A stretch of 5,034 nt of DNA from CAYYDH01 sp964470615. GTDB taxonomy: Bacteria > Patescibacteriota > Minisyncoccia > Minisyncoccales > GWA2-38-27. The DNA lies in NCBI GenBank assembly GCA_964470615.1, contig CAYYDH010000043.1, positions 1 through 5,034 on the forward strand. Direction: 5' to 3'. The notes under the pieces are model-generated. The model was not told the origin of the DNA, made no database searches, and saw nothing but the letters and a program-made list of their open reading frames with translations. Of the stretch, positions 1-5,034 are shown in pieces. The position numbers and the translations under genes are program-made. The number at the start of each line of letters is the position of its first letter. The first letter of the stretch is position 1.

Positions 1-64
1 TTTCATACACGACAGCAACGTTAACGCTGACCTTCGGACTGTTTCTTTCTTCTGTTCTTAACAT
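1..64 (-). CDS. Start of a protein with a PilZ-like N-terminus (partial, runs off the left edge)
   Basis: An ATG at 64-62 opens a frame that stays open to the window edge, giving 21 visible residues (begins MLRTEERNSPKVSVNVAVVY). A strong ribosome binding site (AAGGAGGG, 75-68) sits three bases before it, so the start is well supported. The pattern Glu-Arg-x3-Lys-Val-x-Val-Asn-Val-x-Val-x-Tyr resembles the opening of PilZ domains, which bind cyclic di-GMP through an RxxxR motif followed by a beta strand. Here the second Arg would be Lys11 (R7-x3-K11), so nucleotide binding is uncertain. The gene lies 33 nt after the small membrane protein and is probably co-transcribed with it. That a gene starts here is likely; the PilZ assignment is tentative because only 21 residues are visible. 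Confidence 0.5.
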   Translation of the reverse strand, partial: MLRTEERNSPKVSVNVAVVYE

Positions 65-67
65 ATT

Positions 68-75
68 CCCTCCTT
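68..75 (-). promoter_or_regulatory. Ribosome binding site of the PilZ-like gene
   Basis: AAGGAGGG on the minus strand, followed by AAT and then ATG. It is close to the full anti-Shine-Dalgarno complement and is the main evidence that a gene begins at 64. Confidence 0.7.
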
Positions 76-97
76 GCTTGTAGGGGTTTTTCTCTTG

Positions 98-196
98 TCA
101 GAGCTTTACCCGACGTTTGGACCGGAAGAGTATCAGCAGAACGACAACCAGCAAAAAAAAGAAAAAGACCAAACCGCTATAGCCTTCGGGGTTCAC
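98..196 (-). CDS. 32-residue single-pass membrane protein
   Basis: GTG start at 196-194 and TGA stop at 100-98; 32 residues, too short for usual ORF cut-offs. The layout is a short polar N-terminus (MNPEGYSG, residues 1-8), one uninterrupted hydrophobic segment of Leu, Val, Phe and Ile (about residues 9-24), then a basic tail (RSKRRVKL, 25-32). By the positive-inside rule the C-terminus should be cytoplasmic. The gene call rests on a near-perfect ribosome binding site 5 nt before GTG, a candidate promoter upstream, and a composition typical of a small transmembrane protein. I do not recognise a family. It lies 66 nt after the membrane protease gene and 33 nt before a possible PilZ-domain gene, so it could be a small regulator or a partner of a membrane complex, but its function is unknown. 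The alternative, a leader peptide for the next gene, is less likely because that gene has its own strong ribosome binding site. Confidence 0.7.
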   Translation of the reverse strand: MNPEGYSGLVFFFFLLVVVLLILFRSKRRVKL

Positions 197-200
197 GGCA

Positions 201-210
201 ACCTCCTTCT
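201..210 (-). promoter_or_regulatory. Near-perfect ribosome binding site for the small membrane protein
   Basis: AGAAGGAGGT on the minus strand matches almost the whole 16S anti-Shine-Dalgarno complement. The AAGGAGG core (208-202) lies 5 nt from the GTG at 196. It is the strongest such site in the window and decides the start of the 32-residue gene. Confidence 0.75.
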
Positions 211-231
211 GTATTTAAAAGACCTTTTTTA

Positions 232-259
232 ACTATACATCTTTTATTGTTTTTGGCAA
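232..259 (-). promoter_or_regulatory. Candidate sigma70-type promoter after htrA
   Basis: On the minus strand TTGCCA (259-254) and TATAGT (237-232) are separated by 16 nt of AT-rich sequence. Each box matches the consensus TTGACA/TATAAT at five of six positions. Transcription would start near 225, leaving a leader of roughly 28 nt that carries the ribosome binding site of the small membrane protein. The stretch between htrA and that gene is AT-rich, so chance matches are possible. Confidence 0.45.
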
Positions 260-262
260 ATT

Positions 263-1594
263 TTACTCTCCCCGTTCTCCTAACACAACCTCCAGGTTTT
301 TTTCCTGGCCATCGCTCAGAACTTTCAGGGTTACCTTATCTCCTGGATTGTAATTAGAAATCATCCTTGCTAAAGAATTGTCTTTGGTTATTTTCTGCCC
401 GTTGAATTCCAGTATTATATCATTCTCTTTCAACCCGGCTTTTTCAGCGGCCGAACCTAAAGTTATGGCTGGCTCTCCGTTATCCCCTTTTAATATCAAA
501 GCGCCGTAATCCACTAATAACTTCTTATCTTCCTTAATTTTTTCATTTACCAAAACATAGCGAACTCCCAAGAAAGGATATACTATTTTGTTTATCCTAA
601 CGACTTGTTCAATGTCTCGCTTGGCCTTGTTAATCGGTATCGCAAAACCAATGTTTTGAGCTTCCTGCGCAATAGCTGTGTTTATGCCGATAACTTCCCC
701 TCTCAGGTTTAAAAGCGGACCGCCGGAATTCCCAGGATTAATGGCAGAATCTGATTGGATAATATCTTCTAGGATTTCGGACATTCCTCCGCCTGAGGCG
801 CTAATCGTTCTGCCCAAGCCCGAAACCACTCCGACTGAAACCGTATTGCGATATTCTCCTAACGCATTGCCAATGGCTATTACGCTTTGACCAATCTGCA
901 GAACAGAAGAATCGCCAAGCCTAACAATCGGAAAGGCTTCAACAACAATCTCGCCATCTTTATTAACCACGCTATCTTGTTCAATCTTAAAAATGGCTAA
1001 ATCCTGCACTGGGTCTTTGGCTAAAACCCTGGCTGTGTATTTCTCCCCGTCATTGGTAAAAACCGTGTATTCGGCTTCTTTATCGTTAACAACGTGCTTA
1101 TTTGTCAAAATCAAGCCGTCTTCAGAGATGATAAAACCGGTGCCGCCGCCAATCTCTTTTTTCTCTGTTCCTTTTTGGCGGTATTGAGGAACACTGAAAT
1201 CCGGCGCCAGGTTTGGAAAGGGGTTATAATAATACTGCTCTAACACGGGTACGTCTTTTGAAATAATAATACTTACTACTGCCGGAGAAGCTTCTTTCAC
1301 AACTCTTATTACTGCTTCCTCCTGAGATGTCTGAGGGGTATACCCTGGAATCGGCGTTGCCTGAGAAGCCTGGTTTACCACCGGTAAAATTATATTCCAC
1401 TTTCCCAAGTATTCCTTAATGCTGTCGTACAAATAATTGCCAGAAAAAATCCCAGCAGCAAAGCTTAAAAAAGAAAACAAGACAATTGCCGTTAAAAAGT
1501 AAAGAAAAGTCCGGCTTTTTATCGCTTCCAAGGTCTTAGAAAAAAACTTCTTTATCTTTGCGTACTTAATTTGAGGCAATTCGTAAAGTCCCAT
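263..1594 (-). CDS. htrA: HtrA/DegP-type serine protease, membrane anchored, one PDZ domain
   Basis: Envelope protease and quality-control factor that degrades misfolded or damaged extracytoplasmic proteins. The 443 residues are arranged as: a basic cytoplasmic N-terminus (1-28), one membrane segment (about 29-51), a Pro/Thr/Gln linker (about 75-92), a trypsin-like domain (about 93-328) and one PDZ domain (about 338-441). The catalytic triad is intact: His167 in TNKHVV, Asp198 in DLAIF and Ser290 in GNSGGPL. The oxyanion-loop context INPGNSGG is canonical. A Tyr/Pro-rich loop (about 115-140) precedes the core, as in many anchored HtrAs. The single PDZ makes it DegS- or HtrA-like rather than the two-PDZ DegP layout. 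The ATG follows the glycosyltransferase stop by 3 nt, and its ribosome binding site lies inside that gene, so the two are probably translated from one message. No stress-type promoter is visible directly upstream. Family assignment is secure; substrates are unknown. Confidence 0.97.
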   Translation of the reverse strand: MGLYELPQIKYAKIKKFFSKTLEAIKSRTFLYFLTAIVLFSFLSFAAGIFSGNYLYDSIKEYLGKWNIILPVVNQASQATPIPGYTPQTSQEEAVIRVVKEASPAVVSIIISKDVPVLEQYYYNPFPNLAPDFSVPQYRQKGTEKKEIGGGTGFIISEDGLILTNKHVVNDKEAEYTVFTNDGEKYTARVLAKDPVQDLAIFKIEQDSVVNKDGEIVVEAFPIVRLGDSSVLQIGQSVIAIGNALGEYRNTVSVGVVSGLGRTISASGGGMSEILEDIIQSDSAINPGNSGGPLLNLRGEVIGINTAIAQEAQNIGFAIPINKAKRDIEQVVRINKIVYPFLGVRYVLVNEKIKEDKKLLVDYGALILKGDNGEPAITLGSAAEKAGLKENDIILEFNGQKITKDNSLARMISNYNPGDKVTLKVLSDGQEKNLEVVLGERGE

Positions 1595-1597
1595 GCC

Positions 1598-2317
1598 TTA
1601 TTCCCCTTTTTTATTCTTAGGATAATAATCGTATTTGTATTGTATTATACCAGACCGCAAGGGCCCGACAAAAATCATATGAAGTTCGCAAAAAAGATAT
1701 TTCAGGGCGGTTCTCAGCCAGCCGTCTTTTTCAAACCTTCTCTCGGAAATAAAAAGCTTTGACGACTTAAGAATACCGTAATTCCCAATCTTTTTCGCCT
1801 CCCGGGCTAAATTGTGGTCTTCGGCCAAAACAATACCTTCGTCAAAACCGCTTATCTTTTTGAAAAGATCTTTTTCAATCAAGATTCCAGTAGCAGCGTG
1901 TGGCAGAAACTTTTCCAGCAAAACAATCGGGAAGTTGTAAAAGATATTGAAAACTAAATGATGCGATTTCTTTTCGTTAAGCGGCTCCAAACAATAGCTG
2001 GCTATTTTTAAATTCCTCTCTTCAAATTCTTTAAGGCTTTTTCCAAAAAAGTCTTTGGAAGGAAGAATAACGTCAGCATCTAAAAACAACAGCCTCTCTC
2101 CTTGAGCTATTCCTGCCCCTTGGTTTTTCCCTTTGGCTGGCAGACCGCCCTTAGTTGTCACGCAGCCGTATTCTTTGGCCACCTCCAGCGTTTTATCAAC
2201 GGAACCAGCATCAGCTACGATTATCTCGTAATCTTTAAAATCCTGCCTCTTTATAGATTCAAGCAGGCAACCAAGATATTTTTCTTCATTGAGTGTCGGA
2301 ATAATAATAGAAAGCAT
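1598..2317 (-). CDS. Family 2 glycosyltransferase (GT-A fold)
   Basis: Cytoplasmic enzyme that transfers a sugar from a nucleotide donor, probably to an envelope glycan or lipid carrier; donor and acceptor cannot be read from sequence. The 239 residues show the GT2 hallmarks in order: SIIIPTLNEE at 3-12, the nucleotide-binding DAGSVDKT at 36-43 (usually DGGSxDxT), KGKNQG at 62-67, the metal-binding DxD as Asp80-Ala-Asp82 in LFLDADV, SGFDE at 156-160, and the acidic base region AEDHNL with Glu166/Asp167. A basic SERRFEK motif follows at 191-197. Hydrophobic stretches at about 121-136 and in the C-terminal region may contact the membrane, but there is no clear multi-pass domain. The length fits a stand-alone GT2 catalytic domain. 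The ATG has a good ribosome binding site 4 nt upstream. It lies 40 nt after the GH-A gene and 3 nt before htrA. Confidence 0.94.
   Translation of the reverse strand: MLSIIIPTLNEEKYLGCLLESIKRQDFKDYEIIVADAGSVDKTLEVAKEYGCVTTKGGLPAKGKNQGAGIAQGERLLFLDADVILPSKDFFGKSLKEFEERNLKIASYCLEPLNEKKSHHLVFNIFYNFPIVLLEKFLPHAATGILIEKDLFKKISGFDEGIVLAEDHNLAREAKKIGNYGILKSSKLFISERRFEKDGWLRTALKYLFCELHMIFVGPLRSGIIQYKYDYYPKNKKGE
1603..1608 (-). promoter_or_regulatory. htrA ribosome binding site inside the glycosyltransferase gene
   Basis: AAGGGG on the minus strand, 8 nt before the htrA ATG, formed by the Lys-Gly codons just before the glycosyltransferase stop codon. The overlap implies that htrA translation follows that of its neighbour on one transcript. 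Confidence 0.6.
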
Positions 2318-2321
2318 AAAA

Positions 2322-2328
2322 CTCCTCT
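2322..2328 (-). promoter_or_regulatory. Ribosome binding site of the GT2 gene
   Basis: AGAGGAG on the minus strand, then TTTT, then the ATG at 2317. It fixes the start of the glycosyltransferase. The spacing is on the short side. Confidence 0.65.
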
Positions 2329-2350
2329 TTTAAGTAATCTGCCTATCCAT

Positions 2351-2378
2351 TTTATACTCATTCTCCGGCTGGAGTAAA
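2351..2378 (-). promoter_or_regulatory. Weak candidate promoter at the GH-A/GT2 junction
   Basis: On the minus strand TTTACT (2378-2373) and TATAAA (2356-2351) are 16 nt apart, matching the sigma70 consensus at four and five of six positions. The -35 part lies inside the end of the GH-A gene. This is the only clear gap inside the five-gene cluster, so an internal promoter for the GT2-htrA pair is possible, but the match is weak. Confidence 0.25.
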
Positions 2379-3365
2379 GAGATTCTTAGCTTCGTTCCAA
2401 ATATCTGGCATATTTTGCTTTTCTTTCAGCCAATACCACCATTCAACTCCCCAAAGATAAAATTCCTTCAGCCCGGTTTTTTCAGCAAAAGATATATTCT
2501 TTTTGAACTGCTCCAAATTCATTGTCTTCAACTGTTCTGGTAGGGACAAATCATACAAAAGTAAAGGGCCCCAGGGTTCAGCTTGCAACTCAACGCAGAT
2601 AACCTCCTTGCCAAAGAATTTCTTGATGATTTGGGCCTTTCTTGAATAAAAAACCGGCGGCAAGGGATATTTAAGATAAATGTTCATTTCTTCAGACCAA
2701 ACTTCTCGATATATTGTGGTACCGACAATGTCGCCCATCTCAGCGGGCTTTAGCCAAAAAGACATCTCTCCACTGTCAGAAATTATGACTGGCCTTTGGT
2801 CCAAGGACTTAACTAATCTGATTTCTTTTTCTAAAAACTCCCTGTCAAACCAAGGGCATTCTCCAAACTTGAAAAACGGCTCGTTTTCAATCTGCCAAGC
2901 CGAAATTGTTCTATTCCCCCTATAGCGCAAAATTGTCTCTCGCAAAAAATCCAGAATGCTTCTCTGCTGTTCCTCTTTTGTAAGATCAACTGCCCAACTC
3001 GGAATATGGCATTCTGGCCAACGAGGAGTTTTGAGGCCAGCGACAATAACAATCTTTGCGCCTCGCGACGCTGCTTCATTTATTTGCCAGTCCAAATCTC
3101 CAAAGTCGTATTTTCCTTTCTCCGGTTCAACTAAATCCCAATAAGCAATCAGACGCAGCTTCCTGGCTTTTAAGTCGTCAAGCAAGGCCAAATAATTCTG
3201 CTTCCAATCTAAGCCTAGGTAATGGGAATGTTTTTGAGAAAAAGTCACTCCCCAGCTTGTGTCTTTTTCTTTTGAAGGAAAGCCAAGAAAAAGATAGCAA
3301 GCGGGAATTAGAAGTAAGCCGATTAAAATCAGAAAAAAATACTTTAAAACTTTTCTAATTTTCAT
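2358..3365 (-). CDS. Membrane-anchored clan GH-A glycoside hydrolase-like protein
   Basis: Predicted retaining glycosidase with a TIM-barrel (clan GH-A) fold, facing outside the membrane. Residues 1-5 are basic and about 8-28 are hydrophobic, acting as a signal anchor; IPAC at 20-23 is a poor lipobox, so lipidation is doubtful. The barrel shows LRLIAYWDLVEPEKGKYDF (70-88), the usual strand-2 pattern of clan GH-A where a Trp-x-x-x-Glu-Pro-x-x-Gly segment defines the substrate site. The strand-4 motif WQIENEP (157-163) has Glu162 as probable acid/base. The strand-7 segment VICVELQAEPWG (255-266) has Glu259 (or Glu263) as probable nucleophile. Trp/Tyr clusters at 305-312 would line the sugar site. 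At 335 residues it is one catalytic domain without binding modules. Family (GH5, GH39, GH42 or unclassified) cannot be fixed by eye. The ATG overlaps the GH3 gene by 11 nt and has no ribosome binding site, so translation is probably coupled. Confidence 0.82.
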   Translation of the reverse strand: MKIRKVLKYFFLILIGLLLIPACYLFLGFPSKEKDTSWGVTFSQKHSHYLGLDWKQNYLALLDDLKARKLRLIAYWDLVEPEKGKYDFGDLDWQINEAASRGAKIVIVAGLKTPRWPECHIPSWAVDLTKEEQQRSILDFLRETILRYRGNRTISAWQIENEPFFKFGECPWFDREFLEKEIRLVKSLDQRPVIISDSGEMSFWLKPAEMGDIVGTTIYREVWSEEMNIYLKYPLPPVFYSRKAQIIKKFFGKEVICVELQAEPWGPLLLYDLSLPEQLKTMNLEQFKKNISFAEKTGLKEFYLWGVEWWYWLKEKQNMPDIWNEAKNLFTPAGE

Positions 3366-4464
3366 TTTGGTTTTGAATGATTAGTTTTTCTTTCATTCTA
3401 ATTATTTTTAAAAGCGAACTGTCTATTCTTTCCAAAGAAACGGTCCCCGTACCAACTGCTTTTTTAAACCAGGCTACCCCGTTTGAAACCGGGGTCCGCC
3501 AGCCGGAAAAAATCAGCAAATCGACTCCGGCATTAAAGGGCTTGGAAACTATTTCTTCTGTTGAAAAATTGTTCAATAGAGAATATTGCGCCAGGTCGTC
3601 GGAAACAACCAAGTAATCGCCAGGAAACTCTTTCTTTAAAAAGTCTATCCCGTTGGCCAGAAAAGAAAACAAAACCTTACTGTCCAGTTCTTTATAAATA
3701 ACATTGGAAATCATCACCATTTCCGGCGATGATTCAGCTGCTGTTTTGAATTGAGAGATTTCCGGAACTTCTTTCAAAGTAGCAAGTTTGTCTTCTGGGT
3801 TGAAATAAATCCCGCCGTAGCCAGGAAAATGCTTGAGACAGGATAAAACGCCCCCTTCTTTTTGCCCTGAGATTAACCCTTTTGCCAATTCGCTGGCTGT
3901 CTCTTTATCCTTTTTAAAAGACCTTTCGAAAATAAAATCATCCTTTAAAGCTGCGTCTGCTAACGGCCCAAGAATCAAATTAATGCCCAGCTCCTTAAGC
4001 TCTTCTGCTCTTTCTCGTCCTATTCTATAGGCATCTTCTGCGTCTTCAATTTCCGACTGAGGAGTGCTTTCCGCCCAGCTAATGCGAGAAATTATTCCGC
4101 CCTCTTGGTCTACTGCCACAAAAAGCGACAATCCGCTGTCCTTTAAAGAGGCTTCTTGAAGGGAATTCACTAGGCTTTTTAACTGCTCGATGTCTTGGAT
4201 ATTCTCCTTTAACAACAGGACACCGCCAGGATGCAATTCTTTGATCAATTGCGCCATTTCTTCGTCAAAAACACTTCCCTTAACCCCGATGACAAACAAC
4301 TGTCCTATTTTCTGGTCAAGGCTCAAGTTGTTCCCTTTGGTTTTAGGGAACGAAACGTCTTCCTGATTCACCTCAACTGTCTTGTTGCTAAAAATAACGA
4401 AACCTGCCGCCAAGAACAAAACTAGCAAAAAGAGGCAAAGAATTGTTTTAAAGTGTTTTTTCAT
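3355..4464 (-). CDS. Membrane-anchored GH3 (NagZ-type) beta-hexosaminidase-like protein lacking the Asp-His dyad
   Basis: I start it at the ATG at 4464 (369 residues); the codon before it is TTG and gives no better site. Residues about 6-26 form a signal anchor, so the domain lies outside the membrane, unlike the cytoplasmic NagZ of E. coli. NagZ features, in this numbering: LDQKIGQLFVIG (49-60), GGVLLLKENI (80-89), VAVDQEGG (116-123; the first Arg of the usual GGRVxR is Ile, the second is kept as Arg127), GINLILGPLAD (160-170), RSF (181-183), LKHFPGYG (210-217) and VVSDDL (286-291), whose Asp289 is the expected nucleophile. The family's general acid/base is a His in a DSH-like motif soon after KHFPGHG. 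Here that segment reads Asn-Pro-Glu-Asp, and the protein's only His residues are 4, 78 and 212. It may cleave by another route, use another residue, or only bind sugar. It overlaps the upstream gene by 17 nt. Confidence 0.9.
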   Translation of the reverse strand: MKKHFKTILCLFLLVLFLAAGFVIFSNKTVEVNQEDVSFPKTKGNNLSLDQKIGQLFVIGVKGSVFDEEMAQLIKELHPGGVLLLKENIQDIEQLKSLVNSLQEASLKDSGLSLFVAVDQEGGIISRISWAESTPQSEIEDAEDAYRIGRERAEELKELGINLILGPLADAALKDDFIFERSFKKDKETASELAKGLISGQKEGGVLSCLKHFPGYGGIYFNPEDKLATLKEVPEISQFKTAAESSPEMVMISNVIYKELDSKVLFSFLANGIDFLKKEFPGDYLVVSDDLAQYSLLNNFSTEEIVSKPFNAGVDLLIFSGWRTPVSNGVAWFKKAVGTGTVSLERIDSSLLKIIRMKEKLIIQNQNEN

Positions 4465-5034
4465 CAAACAGCTTCTGGCAGATTTTCTTAATATTATAGG
4501 CTCCCCGCTTTTCTACTTCTATAAAGCCATGCATAGCTGCTTCGGCAAACCGACCGCTTTCTAAATAATCGATAATCCATTGGTGGCTGAAGCTGGGATT
4601 TTCTTGCAGAATGCCAGCGCCAATTCTCAAAAGCCATCTTCGATTAAAGTCTTCTTGAGATCCGATTGACGGCGCAATAATAATCGGTAGCCCTAAACCT
4701 GTGTAAAAAGAAAGCTCGCTTGGCTTTGTCCATAAAATATCGGTTTCTCTCAACTTTAAATTAAACTTGTCAAAATAGCTGTTAATGTCCGGAGAGAAAA
4801 CTATTTCCAGGTTTTCATTATTTTTCAGACCAATTTTCCTGATGCCCTCGTTGAAATACTCTTGCACTTCTTTTTTTATCCCAGCGCTTAAAAATATCCT
4901 TATTTCCTTTTTCTCAATTCTATCTTTCAGGCTTTTAACCGCCCTCAGGGCAATTTCTTTTTGCGCACCAGCACCCCCGACAGAAAACATTACGGTCAAA
5001 GGGCGATCGGTACTATCTGGCAAAACGCCTATAT
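4448..5034 (-). CDS. C-terminal half of a GT-B (MurG/GT28-like) glycosyltransferase, partial
   Basis: The frame is open from the right window edge (Ile-Gly-Val-Leu-Pro...) to TAA at 4450-4448, giving 194 visible residues. The TTG at 5023 is just an internal Leu codon, so the true start is outside the window. The visible part fits the nucleotide-sugar-binding half of GT-B enzymes such as MurG and the diglyceride glycosyltransferases. A strand and glycine-rich loop, VMFSVGGAGAQKE (5007-4969), matches the GGSxGA region. Further on, TDILWTKPSELSF (4741-4703) takes the place of the donor-site D-x-x-x-x-K-P-G-G motif, and LGLPIIIAPSIGSQEDFNRRWLLRIGAG (4693-4610; the key Gly-Ser-Gln-Glu and Asn are present) matches the G-Q-E-x-x-N region and the following GAG. 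The substrate is unknown, and the acceptor-binding N-terminal half is missing from view. Its end overlaps the GH3 start by 17 nt, so it belongs to the same operon. It could also be an uncharacterised relative rather than a true MurG. Confidence 0.75.
   Translation of the reverse strand, partial: IGVLPDSTDRPLTVMFSVGGAGAQKEIALRAVKSLKDRIEKKEIRIFLSAGIKKEVQEYFNEGIRKIGLKNNENLEIVFSPDINSYFDKFNLKLRETDILWTKPSELSFYTGLGLPIIIAPSIGSQEDFNRRWLLRIGAGILQENPSFSHQWIIDYLESGRFAEAAMHGFIEVEKRGAYNIKKICQKLFDEKTL

Noticed and set aside
98..100. Recoding of TGA (as in Gracilibacteria)
   Set aside because: TGA ends the small ORF and the GH-A gene at sensible places, just before the next gene's signals, and no gene needs in-frame TGA.
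213..230. AAAAGACCTTTTTT as a terminator after htrA
   Set aside because: The inverted repeat would leave a two-base loop on an almost all-AT stem, and it sits just before a strong ribosome binding site.
678..890. Plus-strand open frames opposite htrA, including 993-1187
   Set aside because: They run antisense to a protease with an intact triad and PDZ domain, have no ribosome binding site and read as low-complexity shadow translations.
2831..3079. Second minus-strand frame of 82 codons inside the GH-A gene
   Set aside because: It lies wholly inside a gene with clear TIM-barrel motifs in another frame, and its translation shows no domain pattern.
3476..3495. Inverted repeat ACCCC...GGGGT inside the GH3 gene
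   Set aside because: It can form a short hairpin, but it lies in the middle of coding sequence with no U-tract and is probably chance.
4465..4467. TTG as the GH3 start, and TTG at 5021-5023 as the start of the GT-B gene
   Set aside because: The first is immediately followed by an ATG that is the better start; the second is inside a frame that continues to the window edge and precedes only half of the GT-B fold.
4382..4564. Plus-strand frames near the GT-B/GH3 junction and elsewhere (2102-2377, 3056-3358, 3377-3616)
   Set aside because: All are antisense to well-supported genes and lack start signals.

Overview
The window reads as a compact bacterial genome of modest GC, with standard-code signals: TGA, TAA and TAG all serve as stops, which argues against the recoded Gracilibacteria lineage. 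Every gene I can support lies on the minus strand, so transcription runs from position 5034 toward position 1. The membrane-anchored HtrA, with its Tyr/Pro-rich loop before the protease core, and the short, overlapping, membrane-anchored sugar enzymes resemble what is seen in Patescibacteria (CPR/Parcubacteria). This is a judgement from sequence style, not a proven placement.

Layout in transcription order. (1) 5034-4448: the C-terminal half of a GT-B, MurG-like glycosyltransferase, cut by the window edge. (2) 4464-3355: a membrane-anchored GH3, NagZ-type beta-hexosaminidase-like protein that keeps the nucleophile but lacks the usual Asp-His dyad. (3) 3365-2358: a membrane-anchored clan GH-A (TIM-barrel) glycosidase of unassigned family. 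(4) 2317-1598: a family 2 (GT-A) glycosyltransferase. (5) 1594-263: an HtrA/DegP-type serine protease with one PDZ domain and an N-terminal membrane anchor. (6) 196-98: a 32-residue single-pass membrane protein with a GTG start and a near-perfect ribosome binding site. (7) 64 to beyond position 1: the first 21 residues of another protein, reminiscent of a PilZ-domain start.

Genes 1-5 are packed like an operon: a 17-nt overlap, an 11-nt overlap, a 40-nt gap and a 3-nt gap. Two sugar transferases, two surface-facing glycosidase-like proteins and an envelope protease suggest a locus that builds, trims and quality-controls a cell-envelope glycan or glycoconjugate; this is inference from context. 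After htrA a plausible sigma70-type promoter (259-232) may start a second unit holding the small membrane protein and the PilZ-like gene.

There is no RNA gene, mobile element, CRISPR array or clear terminator in the window, and no gene-free stretch above 300 bases. The points most worth following are the dyad-less GH3 protein, the unassigned GH-A enzyme beside it, and the 32-residue membrane protein.
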